Of a DNA stretch of 64,000 nt, positions 33,964-45,277 are shown piece by piece; the stretch's first letter is position 1, and each line of letters opens with the position of its first letter. The translations under genes were made by a program, and so were the position numbers. The notes under the pieces were generated by a model. The model ran no database searches, had not been told where the DNA came from, and saw nothing but the letters and a program-made list of their open reading frames with translations. The DNA is from Karstenula rhodostoma CBS 690.94 (Eukaryota; Ascomycota; Dothideomycetes; Pleosporales; Didymosphaeriaceae), in NCBI GenBank assembly GCA_010093485.1, contig MU001511.1:186001-250000 (forward strand), read 5' to 3'.

Positions 33964-34990
33964 TCAGATCAATTCGTCGCCGCCGCTCCTCCGTGAAGTC
34001 TCGATGGCTGCCCACACGATGGTCTCCTCGAAGACGGGACCGTTGCCGTCGCACTTGGCGGCACCCTTGAGCCGCTCGCAGACGTCGGCTATGTCGACGA
34101 GGCCTTGCTTGACCAGAGGATGTGACTGGATGAGGTCCCACGTCTGCGCGGCCGGGATGTCGCGGCTGTGGTTCTTCATGTGCGAGGCGGCATGAAGTCT
34201 GTCAGCACTGTTTACCACGCTTCCGTTGGAAAGCTCCTGCACGTTGTAGGCGTCGTCGCCCTCGTCGACAAGGTGGGCGCCTGGGGAGGGATAGCTAGCG
34301 GAAACGGGTCTGGAGGAGGTGGGCGAGTGGGCGGTAGTGGCACGCAGGATCTCGTTCTCGGTGCGGGCGCGCTGGAGAGCGAGCTTCAGGCGGTCGTTGT
34401 CCGACTGCAGCGAGTGGGTGCTGGACTCGAGGGCCGACAGCTTAGCCTCCAGGTCGCGCACATGGCGTTCTTTGCGCTCGCGGAAGGCGCGCTGTCTGCG
34501 GGGAAGGCGTCAGTCTCCAAGGGTTCCTTCCCGGGCCACGGCAGAGGGGGAAGGCGCGACGTACGCTGCTCGGTTCTGCGCCTTCCGCCGGCTCTGCGCC
34601 GGCGTCAGGTTTGCCTCCTTCTCCTCGCTGCTGCTCCGCGTCCTGCTCGCCCGGCTGTCCTCGACCTCGCCGCCGATTCCGCTGTCTACGCTGCCGACCT
34701 GCATGGGCGTCGCGGCCGTGGCTGGGTCCGGCGAGCCGTGCGTCGGCGGCAGGTCGTGGCTGAAAGAGAAGGCATCGTACGGGCCAGACAGGAAACCGGC
34801 GTCCAAGGGCTCCTGTGCAGGCGTGCTTAGCCAAGAACCGTCGAAGCCAGTGCGGGGTTCCGATCACCGTGTCGGCGCCGGTACTCACCACGCTGCGAAT
34901 CGTCTCGGGGTCGACGCCATGGGCAAAGCCGCTGTTGGGCAAGCCCATGAAGTAGGGCTGCGGCTGGGCGCCAAAGTACGAAAAGTCCAT
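33964..34990 (-). CDS. AP-1/Yap1-like bZIP transcription factor (3 exons)
   Basis: Exons 34990-34889, 34812-34565 and 34495-33964 give 293 aa; introns are 76 and 69 nt. The basic region SRRKAQNRAAQRAFRERKER (from about residue 108) carries the NxxAQxxFR signature of the fungal Pap1/Yap1 subfamily, followed by a leucine zipper (VRDLEAKLSALESSTHSLQS). The second intron falls inside the basic region (NRAA|QRAF), a conserved position in many fungal AP-1 genes. The C terminus has WDLIQSHPLVKQGLVDIADV followed by CERLKGAAKC, resembling the C-terminal Cys-rich domain of Yap1: Cys256 and Cys265 have the nine-residue spacing of the last two Yap1 cysteines, while the first cysteine before the Trp-Asp is absent. 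It is short compared with Yap1 and lacks an evident N-terminal CRD. A stress-responsive regulator is likely; target genes are unknown. Confidence 0.88.
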
Positions 34991-37952
34991 GGCGGCGGTG
35001 GGCGGGTGCGGTCGAGATTACACGGGGTACGGGGCACAGGTACAGGTACAGGTACAGGAGAGGCAACGACATTCACCGCGCAAGCTTCCTTGGACGGGGT
35101 GTCGCGGGGAAGCTAGGGAGGGCCAGCAGCGCGAGCCTGGCATCAGCGGGGTGCGAGTATTTCAATACAGGCTGAGATCTGGATTCTGGGCCATGGGATG
35201 GGCTCTGGCCGCGCAATCTCAAGCCTCAGATGTGGGATTCACGCTCTGTTCGGCGACCCTGGCCGCTATGGCACCCATGCCCAATCCCACGCCAGCACCG
35301 CACGGGTTGACGCGGTGCTTAGTGCGCCTGTCCTGGCCATCGTCTATGCCGTCGTGCAGTGTGCTGCCTTTCCGACACCCGCGCCGCGAGACATGATGGC
35401 CACACCATGTCTGTGCCCCTCACCTCACCTCACGGTAACGAAACGCGCCCGTCGCTGCGCCGCTGCTGCAGCCCTTCACAGCCGATACCAAACCCTAATG
35501 CTCCTCACTTTCCACCCTGCGGGTGCGTCTTGCTGACTGCAGCTTCGAAAGCATCTCGCCTCGTCCAAGCAGTGCCACTCGCGGTTACGAGGCGGCTCTG
35601 CAGATGGCCTCTCCTCTACGGGCTGCGCATGTCCCTCAACATCCACGACCCACGTGCACCATCGCCAACTCACCCTCCCCGACCATCATCCAAGACCCTG
35701 CTGTCCATCATGGATTTAGGCGAACAAGCTGCACCTCATCCTCATCCTCTGTCTGCCGACGAAACATCGGGACAGCCACCTACACGCTGGGAACATGTCA
35801 ATTTTCATGTCCGCCGTCAACCATAAATACCTTGCAAAGCCCTAGGTCAGACACTCGGATCGACATCCTGGTCCCAGAAGCTACAGCTGTCGTCAGCGCT
35901 AGCCTGCCTGGGTTCCAAACTGAGTCCTCGCCCGCCAATCATGTCTGTCTCGGTTTTCAGGTACGGCTGTAACAATTCACCTCGTTTGGCGCCTCGACTG
36001 TTTTCTTACCGTAAGCTATTCAGCCAGCTTCTTCGGCGTAGCCCGATGCATTCCCACTGGTGAATCAACGCAGCACATGGCCAATGATAACTGCCGGTGC
36101 ACGGTATCGGCGAAGCGAGCAGACTTATCCTCCCGCTCTCTCCACTCTCCCCTCTTTCCGTCCCAGGCAGCTCTTCGTGGAGTGCGCTATCAGGACCCTG
36201 CAGAATCCCACGTCGGTGTTAGCCTAAATATTCCTCACCATGGAAGTTCCCCATTCGACACCTGTATCTTCAACCAGTCTCGCGATGACTGGAGAACGGC
36301 TGGGGCAGCGAGATGAGATTTGCTGTTGTGCAGGTGCAGTAAGCGCGTTACCCAGAGCCGAACTAACACCCTTCGGACTTGTGATAACTTGCTCGAACCA
36401 GCCACGCCCAGCTTTGAGTCACAGCCGCCTATGGCATTCTCGTCACGGGTCGGACCCCCGCCTTTCAGCTACATACCAGCTGTGGTCTGAGCAAGCGTGC
36501 CAGATCCCCGTAGGTCTGGAGTCGTGCAACGGTACTCTGCCCGAAATGTGGCACAACTGAACAGTTCTACACCTGCCTGCACATGGCAGTTGGGAGTCGT
36601 GCGAGTTGCCTCGTGAAGCTGTCGCACAGAGGTCATCACTACTTCAGACCAAGCCTCGGTAACTTGCTGGGGTGTTTCTTTGTACCATGGCTACGAGATC
36701 TACATGCCCCACTGGTCGAAACTTTGGACCCTGCCGCTACGGTGACGAAAGCCGAATCCAATCTTCGCTCCAAGTCTTCATTCGACTAGCTGACTACAAG
36801 TTAGACTGGAGTCTCGCACGAACGCGCACGAAGAGTCTCCTACATACAGTGGAATGGCAGCGCTGTCGCGTCCCATGCGTGCTTCGTCGGATATAATCTT
36901 ACGGCTCCAAGTGACAAGGCAATGTTACCGCAATAACCGCAAGATGCGGCCAGATGGACCAAGGCGCAGAAGTTCCTAGTCGGCGACAACTTTGAGTATG
37001 CGCAACATTCAGCGTATGAATGCGGTTAGCATGGTGTTGTATACTTGCGTACTATGGAACAACCGGGACTGCGATAGTTTTCCTGAAGTGGCGGATTAGG
37101 CCAATGCCGTGTAAAGCTGCAGCTCCTGCGCTCTCTCATGCGCATGTATGTACACCGCAGATACACCGAGTGCACCACCAATCGCGATCGACCCCCTAGA
37201 GCTATCCTGTACCAAACTAATAGTAGAGTTTTCGATTCGAGACGGGCCCTGGGATAGTCCTTGCCTAGGTGATGACAGATCGCGCACTCATATCGAGCCC
37301 TGTCGAGGGCGGTGCCGGCAACGGATTACCTAAGCTGTACCCCGGCGCACTCAGGTAATTGGGGCGGAGACGAAAGATGTCGCCGATCGAAGGTTTCTAT
37401 GTGGGGAGTCCGGCTGCCTGCGGGTGAGCTACGTGCGTGGCGACGGGTTATTGACGTCGCGTGCGAGGAAATCCGCCGGACGTACCATGGTAGTGACGGT
37501 GCGTTTTCAATCACAGATATGTACTTTTTCCCCGATGCGGGGGCGGGTCTAGAACAGCGTTACACATATGCAAGTGTAGGAGTGGGTACTGAGAGTGCCA
37601 GTTCTCTGGGAGCGAACTGTGGAGCTGGGAGATCTATGTAGGGGTGCAGGGGAGTGTGCCAGGGGCTGGGTGTGAAAGTTATAGAGGAGACGTGCGATGC
37701 GGGACACAGCTCGTTTTCGAGTATGTCGGAGAAGGCGGTGGAGTTCGTAGAGCGCATTAGATGAGGCAATAGTGCGTGTAATCGATGGTACCGCCTGAAG
37801 TTCTCTACCACAGGGGATGCTGGTGCCTCGATTCTACAAGGTACGATACGAAAAGGTCTTCGAAGCCCGAGTTTGATCACAGTCTTTATTCACTTTAAAG
37901 CCTCAGAATACAAAGGACATGGAAAGATCCGCAGCAGTCTAACCTCCCAACA
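34991..37952. other. Three-kilobase intergenic stretch
   Basis: Upstream of the bZIP gene and downstream of the HeLo-like-leader gene. Open frames (for example 35359-35826, 36240-36560, 37312-37641) look like chance frames with no recognisable motif. A long upstream region is compatible with complex control of the transcription factor, but I recognise no specific site. Confidence 0.4.
35035..35059. repeat. (ACAGGT)4 microsatellite in the bZIP 5' leader
   Basis: About four tandem units of the hexamer ACAGGT lie 45-70 bases upstream of the bZIP start codon, likely within the 5' UTR or core promoter. On the transcribed strand the unit is ACCTGT. Confidence 0.7.
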
Positions 37953-39416
37953 TCAACTAGATGGTCGGCGACGTACGCCCTTCCAGTCTTCATCGAGGAA
38001 TGGGGGTAAAGCTCTGTAGGGGCTAGCTCCTGCGATCGAAGACCGTTTACCTCCCTCTATATGCTCAACCTCCGTTTTCACAATGCCTTGCTGTTGCTTG
38101 TTTCCCTCCGACGAGTGTGATGCGGGACTATCGCGGTCCACCGGTGGACTTCCCTTTTTTGGGCTGGACGATGATGATCGGACTATGTAGGCCTGGCGAT
38201 GGGATGAGGGAATAAATGACCCCGAGGCTTCTGGTCGCCGTTGTACAAAGCTTTCGGGGGTCTCTTTCGCATTTTTGTGGATCGTTGACCCGTTTGTATT
38301 GATTGGAGGTACCTTCGGTGATCGGGTTATTGGGCTTCGCCTTTTCGATGTTATGGAAGGTATCGGATCGATCTGGGCGGTCGTTGATGTCTCGACGGCC
38401 TCCACTCCGCGTGGCCTAACACTGGGTTGTGGATTCGCAGACTGGAAATATTTAGGTAGTTCTTTGCTGACCCGAAGTGCAGGATCTGGTGTCTCGGTAG
38501 AGATGACGCGGACGCCGTTAGGGGCCGGTGGCGAAGGGCGAGGTGTGCGAGGCCCTGGTACCGAAGACATTGGTCCTGGAGATGGATTGCGTCTTTGAGA
38601 CGTTTGTGGTTGTCTGGCCGATGATAGACCTTGCCAGACCTTACGGTTCTCTTTCCGAAGACTTCTTGTTGCGTTCCGTTCCAAAGCCCGGTTTTCGACC
38701 AGAATCGATTGCATTCCTGGGATCAGGACATGATACGAGTACGGCATTCTCTCCAAATGCTCTGTAAGGCGCTTGTAGTTATCCTCGGTGGTGTTGACTT
38801 GTTGCATGACCTGCCGCTCGAGGGAATCACTATATCACTTATGTTAGCGAAGACCCATGGATTTGGCCACAACTGGTACGAACAATCGACGTTTGAGATC
38901 ATCGGGTATCTCAACTCTGGCCTCCTGAAGCGCCTGTATCTTCTTTTGAAGATCCTCGCATATGTAAAGTAACATGAACAGCTCAACTGTCGATTTCGCA
39001 CTTTCAAGTGATAACTTCAATCCTACTACGGATGGCTTGCGGAAGTACCATCGTAATCTATCGACAGGACTGGAGATGCCAGGCAGTTGGGTAGACTTCC
39101 CGATGAATCTGCTCAGCAGTGCGTGAAACCCCTCCTCAACCACTTCGCATTCTTTGATCACCCCGGAAATATGCCGTCTTCTCGCTTTCCTTTTAGGTGA
39201 TTGCTCCAGATCCCTCAAGCAAGATTCCGAGATCTCATAAAACCAGTGTAGGCTTGCCGAAAAGTTGGATAAATCGCGATGGAAGCTCTTTACTTCCTGC
39301 GGCGCGTGGCGAACGGTGTGGAGGCAACGCTCAAATTCTAAAGATAGGCGCGTCAAGGCATCTGCGATCTGTATTATAGATGCGAGAAGACCAGCGACAC
39401 TGAATGGGTCTATCAT
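37953..39416 (-). CDS. Protein with fungal STAND-type (PigL_N/HeLo-like) N-terminal domain and disordered tail
   Basis: Exons 39416-38884 and 38829-37953 give 469 aa. The 54-nt intron uses a GTTCGT donor and TATAG acceptor with a GCTAAC branch site, and it removes the in-frame TAA that would otherwise end exon 1. The start MIDPFSVAGLLASIIQIADA is the hallmark opening of the helical N-terminal domain found on many fungal NLR/STAND and ankyrin proteins. Residues 1-230 are mostly helical (FERCLHTVRHAPQEVKSFHR, ESAKSTVELFMLLYICEDLQ). Residues 250-469 are Ser/Pro/Arg-rich and probably disordered. No NACHT, NB-ARC, ankyrin or TPR part follows, so this is a stand-alone leader-domain protein. Function is unknown; relatives act in signalling, and some HeLo-family domains mediate cell death. 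Confidence 0.75.
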
Positions 39417-41431
39417 AGTGCTATCGAGGAGGGAGAAAGCAGCAGATAGGATAATCCGGAGGGGCTGGACCAAGCCCGCCTTATTATGTTCCTAGCGAAC
39501 AGATGGAAAGAACATTCCAATAACTGCTGCATATACGTGACAGCCTCGTGTGCTGTGTCGATGCTCTTTGAGAACCGGTCAACCGACTTGGGAATCCGCG
39601 AGGTGGGGCTTGCAGCAAACGCACCAACAGGAACACCCGCAGTTCTCTGACCCAATGGGGGACGGCAACGGAGCCGTGCCTATCTGATGTAATACCGGCA
39701 CAGCAATTGCCCTCCACTATCACGTCCACTCGCACGTTTCTGAAGATAGCTGGAGGCGGGAACGAATGCGCATAGCAAATTTCTATGAGCTTTCCCTGGT
39801 ACTCCAACCATGCGCTAGATGTGTAGCTTTTGACTAAGCCGGAGTTTTCTATCGATGCGACTTCGTGAGGATGCAGAAATTGTGTTTTTGGAAGGCGACG
39901 GGTAAACGTGCGACGGTGATGATTGCCCTGGTGGTTGCGACCGGTGCTCGTTCACTCCCCGAATCCGCGGATTTCACTTCGATCGAAGAATTTGTTATGT
40001 CACGGGGTTCGTTCAATCGGATCTCGGCAGAGTGGGTGTGGAATAAAAGAGCGTTATGATTGAATCGTGGTCGGGCCGACAGGATTTGTGCCCTGCTAGT
40101 GTCGTGTGAGACTCTTCGACGTCTTATCCAAAGGCCAAACAGGAGAAAATCCGACTAGTGTTGAGAATGGTACGATTCTAAACAGGCTTTTCCTTGATTG
40201 CTGCGTTATATTTTCTCCAATGGTATAAATATCAGACTCGTGGAGCGTTGACCCTGGTGCTCGTCGACAAGCGTTCCACCATAGAGCATATGATACCTGA
40301 GCTGCCGCATCGACAGCAACGGTTCTTAACAGGATGAGCAAAGCTTAGGACAGTCTTATCAACTCTCAGAATGCCTAACAAATGAGTCAGTCAGCAGAAA
40401 GATTTGTGCCAGTCAAGATTCCCCGTTTGTGGCCTATGCTGAGATCTGGAGATAATCGATGGCTGGGGGAGTTTTAGGTATGTGCAGCGCGCCTAGATCC
40501 GCAGAGATACTGTTCAGGCACAAAAGACATAGCTGGGTATAAGAAGGACTTCTCTGCGACAAACAAGACTTGATCGTGCCGATGATCAAATCCAAGTGTT
40601 CAAGAAAAAGATAATGATGAACCCCTAAATTCCGAACGATCGGTAGATCTCATCGTAGACTACCACTCCGTAGTACGCATGCCCAGTACTCGCTCTATCC
40701 CTGTCACCAGGATGGCTGGTTTGCAGTCCGCATGCATCACCAGGGTATGCCGGAACGCTTGAGAGCATTAAAGGATCAGCGAGTTCTGGAATACCCAGGG
40801 AGAACGTATGAGCGCGCCGTACAAGGCCTCGCCGCAGATATCTCAAACTTGTCGTCTTACACTCTCGTTGGGACTGATGGTCTCGTGAGGACTGATGGCT
40901 TCGTGAAGATGCATCAAGACGGGCACTTTCGAACGCGTCATCTTTGCATGCAAGTGTACCTTATAGTTTCATCGATAAGGGTTCCGACCATCTATACATT
41001 TAACCTTCTTTATCATATCTAATACTAGGTAAAGTAAGGTTTAGCTTTCTAGCTTATAGCTAAGATACCTTTTACCCTCCAAGAGTGCTAGATTGTATAG
41101 ATAGTCAGAAATCTTATCGGTGAAATCATACGGTATGCTGGGCACGCGACATATCTGAACCATGGCCGTATCGCAGACTGCGTGCATGTGACGAGGGCGC
41201 GAGGGCGACTTTTCCGTTTTGGGCCGGCGAGGCTGGTTTCTGCAGCAACGCGTACCGTGTAACCGAACGCTTGGCAAGATCACACAGATAACAAAGCTCG
41301 GTCGCAGCCGCCGCCTCCGGCTTCTCCACCTTCACACCGCTGCACATCACTTGCTTGCGACCAGGGGCCATCACCACCAGCACACTCAACAAACACACCT
41401 TCCGTCTGGTACGCACTCCGCAGCAAGCAAA
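39417..41431. other. Two-kilobase intergenic stretch with AT-rich segment
   Basis: Short frames near 39484-40059 and 40625-41022 are not recognisable. About 40960-41130 is AT-rich with many TA dinucleotides, possibly an old repeat. The last 250 bases are the promoter of the BRCT gene and are open in its frame with no ATG. Confidence 0.4.
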
Positions 41432-44400
41432 ATGGTCGCGACACGCTCCCGCGGCAAGGCCACGGGCGATGCCGCCACCACCAGCAACAACACAAACACC
41501 CTCAAGGCGCCGCCAAAGCGTGCCATCAAGCGCAAGGCCGCCGACGAGGCCCCCGCAGCCGAACCTGCTGCTCTCTTTGCACCCACACAAAAACCGGCAA
41601 AGAGGACAAGGACTGCAGCTCCCGCTGCCGCTGCCGCGAAACCCGCCGCGAAGCCTGCGACGCGCACGACCAGGCGCGCAGCAAAGACGGTCGAGAAGCC
41701 CCAGGCTGAGGTTGCAGACGCGCCGAAGCCGGCACCGGCAAAGCGTGCCACCCGCGGTCGCAAGGCCGCCGAGCCTGTCGCGTCCGTTGTCGAGCCGGAG
41801 GAGAAAACTGAGGAGCCCGCTGCCAAGGAGCCCGTTGTCGAGCAGCCCGCAAAGACTACCCGCGCTCGCAAGGCTCCTGTCAAGGCAGCCAAGACTGTCG
41901 CGTCAAAGGTAGCCAAGTTGCCCGTCGCGTCGTCGGCCGCAAAAACATCTGCCGCTCCCAAGCGAGCAACTCGCGCGACTAGGGGCACTGCCGCACTCGC
42001 GCCACCGACTGTCGATGCACAAGCAACCAACTCGCCACTCAAGAAGCCGGCTCGTAAGCCTATCAAGAAGACGCCTACGAGGAAGACCGCCACTAAGCCT
42101 GCCGCTAAGACTGCGAGCTCTCCGAAGGTGCCTGAGCAGAAAACACCAGTTCAGGACGAAGAGGCCACTAAGCCTGCCGCTAAGACTGCGAGTCCCCCGA
42201 AGGTGCCTGAGCAGAAAACTCCAGTTCAGGACGAAGAGGCCTTGCAGGCCATCCTGAATCAGGAGGCTCTTGAGGCACTCCCAGCAGAGTATCCCCGAAC
42301 TCCCGCGCACGTTGTCGACGCCTATGCCAACCAGACGGCCTTCAGCCAGCTCCCGGAGTACCCTAAGACCCCATCCCACGTCGCCGAGGCGTATGAAAAC
42401 CAGAAGGCTTTCGACGAGCTTGCTGTCGAATACCCCAAGACCCCATCCCACGTCGCCGAGGCGTATGAGAACCAAAAGGCATTCGAAGAGCTTGCCGCTG
42501 AATACCCCAAGACCCCATCCCACATCGCAGAGGTCCACGGAAACCAAAAGGCATTCAAGGAGCTCCCGGAGTACCCCAAGACCCCATCCCACGTCGCAGA
42601 GGCCCATGAAAACCAGAAGGCATTCAAGGAGCTTGCCGCCGAATACCCATCAACCCCCGATGAATTCGTGGATGCGCACGAAAACCAGCAAGCGTTCCAG
42701 CAGATGGCCGGTTACCCCAAGACTCCCGTCCATATCACTGCTCCAGTGTCTTCGCGAGAGGCCCTCAGGGAGCTCCCCATCGAGTACCCCACTACGCCGG
42801 CACATATCATGACCATCAAACAAGGTCTGGATCAGCTACCTAGTTATCCAAACACTCCGGCGCTTAAGGCTATCGTAAGCTCTCCGCCACAAGGTCAAGG
42901 CACACCCGAGGTACTTAGCGATAACGGGACCGAGGAGTTCGAATCAGCGCTTGAGATCACTGAAGCAGACCTTATGCAGATCGATGGTGAAGATTACACT
43001 GTCAAAACCACGCCGCCTCCCAAGGTCAACTTCAGCATCAATGGCAACTTGAGTCTGGTGCCAACGCTAGCTCCTCCAAAGTCAGCCGCCCGTGCTTCAC
43101 CGACCAAGTCTTCTCTGCGCTCGCCGCTGAAGAATGGCACAGTGTCTCCAAAGAAACAGGTGACTTGGCCTGAGGACTTTGAAGCCGACGAGGACGACAC
43201 CTTCGACCAGGCTGTCCTTCTCCGTGGTATGCGGTTCTTGGTCGATGTGACTTCCAAGGGCGAAGACCAGAGTCTATTCTACAAGACTTCTCTTGAAGAC
43301 TTCGGCGCCCAGGTCTTCCGTGAGTGGACGGAGACTACCTCATTGACCCACGTTATCTTTAAGGACGGCTCGCAAGATACAATTGATAAGGTTCGCGCCT
43401 CTAACGGTACTGTCAAGTGCATCAATACTGGCTGGCTGATGGAGGTCGAGGCGACGAAGAAGCGCGTGGACGAGAACAAGTATTCCATCGATCTGGATAC
43501 AGTGTCCGTGTGCACGCCTGTATCTCGCGCTCCCAGGAGGCGTGACTTCTTCACCCCGGCAAAGACGCCCACGAGGTTCCTCAACAACATCGAATCAAGC
43601 TCTGCCGCAAAGTCCATTGAAGACATTCCGGCCACGCCGACCTCTTCCGACTTCGATCGTTCCGTAGAGAGCATCGAAGACAAGGAGAACAAGTGGGAGG
43701 GCAGTAGCTTCGCGAAGAAGTTCTCCATGTCCGCTCCGGCGAGGAAGCCATGGCGTAAGGCCCAAGCTCCAACAGCTCCAGCGAAGACCCCAACCAAAGA
43801 GACCTTGCTTCATGAGGCTCCCATCAAGAGCTCGATGTTCAGTGAGCGTCCCATCAAGAGCTCCATGTTCAACCAGCCTCCCGTGAAGAGCTCGTTGTTC
43901 GGACAGAGCGCTGGCAAAAACTCCTTGTTCGATCAGCCCCCCATCAAGGGTCCGCTCTTCGCTCCGACTCCAAAGATTGAGCAGACCGCCAGCAAGGAAT
44001 CATTGTTCGACCAGCCCCCCATCAAGGGCCCGCTCTTCGCTCCGACTCTAAAGATTGAGCAGACCGCCAACAAGGAATCACTGTTCGGTCAGCCCCCCAT
44101 CAAGGGCCCGCTCTTCGCTCCGACCCCAAAGAATGGGCAGACCGTCGGCAAGGACTCTTTGTTCAGCCAGCCTCCCATCAAGGGCCCGCTCTTCGCTTCG
44201 AACCCGAAGCTTAACTTCTCCACATCTCCAAAGAAGAGCGTCTCCCTGTTCAATCAGAGTCCTTTGAAGCCCGGTTCCCTTGGCCTCGCGTCTTCCGTGT
44301 CCAACACCTGGTTCGACCAACAAGCCCAGATGTCTACCTTGCTTGGACAGGGACCCGTGAAGTCATCAGCTTCGAGCACGCAGAAACCCGTGACCTCTGG

Positions 44401-44566
44401 CAGGTTCTCGGCTCTGCTCAACAAGGGCGTGCCTTCAACTCCTACTGCCCGCCGTGTCGCTCCGCCTACGACTTTCTTGTCAACCCATAAAAAGAGGTCG
44501 GCGTCTGAGACCTTCGGTGGAAGCATTACGGCGACTCCGGCCAAGAAATTCCGGGGTCTTTTCTAA
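41432..44566 (+). CDS. Large BRCT-domain protein with two tandem-repeat arrays
   Basis: Single exon, 1044 aa. The frame extends 71 codons upstream, but the first ATG is at 41432 (context CAAAATGGTC). Residues 1-250 are an Ala/Lys/Pro/Thr-rich, histone-H1-like basic region (KRATRGRKAA, KPARKPIKKTPTRKTATKPA). Residues 286-483 hold eight to nine 23-24-residue repeats of the form EYPKTPSHVAEAYENQKAFE, each with a TP dipeptide. Residues about 592-690 form one BRCT domain (LLRGMRFLVDV, FGAQVFREWTETTSLTHVIF, INTGWLMEVEATKKRVDE). Residues about 800-930 hold four 26-residue repeats (SLFDQPPIKGPLFAPTPKIE). The architecture suggests a chromatin or DNA-damage/mitosis scaffold regulated by proline-directed kinases; the BRCT is the only firm domain. 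It lies 711 bp upstream of rad2 on the same strand. Confidence 0.88.
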   Translation: MVATRSRGKATGDAATTSNNTNTLKAPPKRAIKRKAADEAPAAEPAALFAPTQKPAKRTRTAAPAAAAAKPAAKPATRTTRRAAKTVEKPQAEVADAPKPAPAKRATRGRKAAEPVASVVEPEEKTEEPAAKEPVVEQPAKTTRARKAPVKAAKTVASKVAKLPVASSAAKTSAAPKRATRATRGTAALAPPTVDAQATNSPLKKPARKPIKKTPTRKTATKPAAKTASSPKVPEQKTPVQDEEATKPAAKTASPPKVPEQKTPVQDEEALQAILNQEALEALPAEYPRTPAHVVDAYANQTAFSQLPEYPKTPSHVAEAYENQKAFDELAVEYPKTPSHVAEAYENQKAFEELAAEYPKTPSHIAEVHGNQKAFKELPEYPKTPSHVAEAHENQKAFKELAAEYPSTPDEFVDAHENQQAFQQMAGYPKTPVHITAPVSSREALRELPIEYPTTPAHIMTIKQGLDQLPSYPNTPALKAIVSSPPQGQGTPEVLSDNGTEEFESALEITEADLMQIDGEDYTVKTTPPPKVNFSINGNLSLVPTLAPPKSAARASPTKSSLRSPLKNGTVSPKKQVTWPEDFEADEDDTFDQAVLLRGMRFLVDVTSKGEDQSLFYKTSLEDFGAQVFREWTETTSLTHVIFKDGSQDTIDKVRASNGTVKCINTGWLMEVEATKKRVDENKYSIDLDTVSVCTPVSRAPRRRDFFTPAKTPTRFLNNIESSSAAKSIEDIPATPTSSDFDRSVESIEDKENKWEGSSFAKKFSMSAPARKPWRKAQAPTAPAKTPTKETLLHEAPIKSSMFSERPIKSSMFNQPPVKSSLFGQSAGKNSLFDQPPIKGPLFAPTPKIEQTASKESLFDQPPIKGPLFAPTLKIEQTANKESLFGQPPIKGPLFAPTPKNGQTVGKDSLFSQPPIKGPLFASNPKLNFSTSPKKSVSLFNQSPLKPGSLGLASSVSNTWFDQQAQMSTLLGQGPVKSSASSTQKPVTSGRFSALLNKGVPSTPTARRVAPPTTFLSTHKKRSASETFGGSITATPAKKFRGLF
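42287..42880 (+). repeat. In-frame tandem array coding for EYPKTPSHVAEAYENQKAF units
   Basis: Eight to nine units of 69-72 bp, the first five closely similar at DNA level (CCCCAAGACCCCATCCCA recurs), later ones diverged. Array length may vary between strains. Confidence 0.85.
43830..44220 (+). repeat. In-frame tandem array coding for SLFxQPPIKGPLFAP units
   Basis: Four 78-bp units (about 43920-44215) preceded by three short half-units (PIKSSMF). The middle copies share CCCCCCATCAAGGG and CCGCTCTTCGCTCCGAC almost perfectly. Confidence 0.85.
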
Positions 44567-45277
44567 GGTGACATTTTGTCACCTTTACCTCGTCCTACTT
44601 CGGACGAAAGCCTTCGGGCATGCATTGCATAAAACGGTGTTTAATATTTGGCTGGGCGATTGGGAATACCCCTGTGAGGCGTTCACTTGTATGATCATGG
44701 CTGGAGTTCTTGTTTTGAATGGGGTGGCTCTGTGGCTTGTCTGCCCATGGGTTGGCGTTTGGTTTGCTTCTTTCTGCGGTTATCCTACTCCTGGTGTTTA
44801 GCCGACCCCCGACTTTGATCTCGCATCGAGGCTTGAGATCCGAGGTTGTAGGCCTGAAATGGCCTCCCGAGGTTCAACAACAGCCAGATGTTTGAGATTG
44901 GTCGGGGGGAGGCGAGGCACCGAGGTCTAGGATTGCCTGCTTGCTTGTTTGATTATGGTTCACTGTAGACGGAATGGGTTGGCTCTGTACCGATGGAACG
45001 AATTGAACATACTCCAAAACTACTTGACCTTGTATCTGCATGCAGTAATGATCGCCAAATTGGCATCGTAGGAACTCATGTACCATGCGCAGCCAGTCGT
45101 TAGGGAAGGATGCGCGAGCGCGAGGGCAACGCGCCAAAGCTTGGCATCGACGCCACTACGCACGTCATTGACGCGGAGTCACAAGGCAGCGACCGTCGCA
45201 CTCGAATCTCCTTCGCAACCGTCATTTGACCCTTCCACTGCGTCGTCCTCGATGATAAGCCACTCGCGACAACCGCC
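44567..45277. other. Intergenic region between BRCT gene and rad2
   Basis: It contains the BRCT 3' UTR and the rad2 promoter. No gene was recognised. Confidence 0.5.

Noticed and set aside
34168..35116. Plus-strand frames of 220-265 codons over the bZIP gene
   Set aside because: They are antisense to the spliced bZIP exons and rich in Arg/Ala/Gly, as expected for shadows.
37953..38829. Reading exon 2 of the HeLo-like gene as a separate gene
   Set aside because: A normal 54-nt intron with a GCTAAC branch site joins it in frame to the N-terminal exon; the region between lacks promoter space.
41526..42607. Long minus-strand open frames opposite the BRCT gene
   Set aside because: They are antisense shadows of a repetitive, GC-rich coding region; composition is low complexity and without domains.
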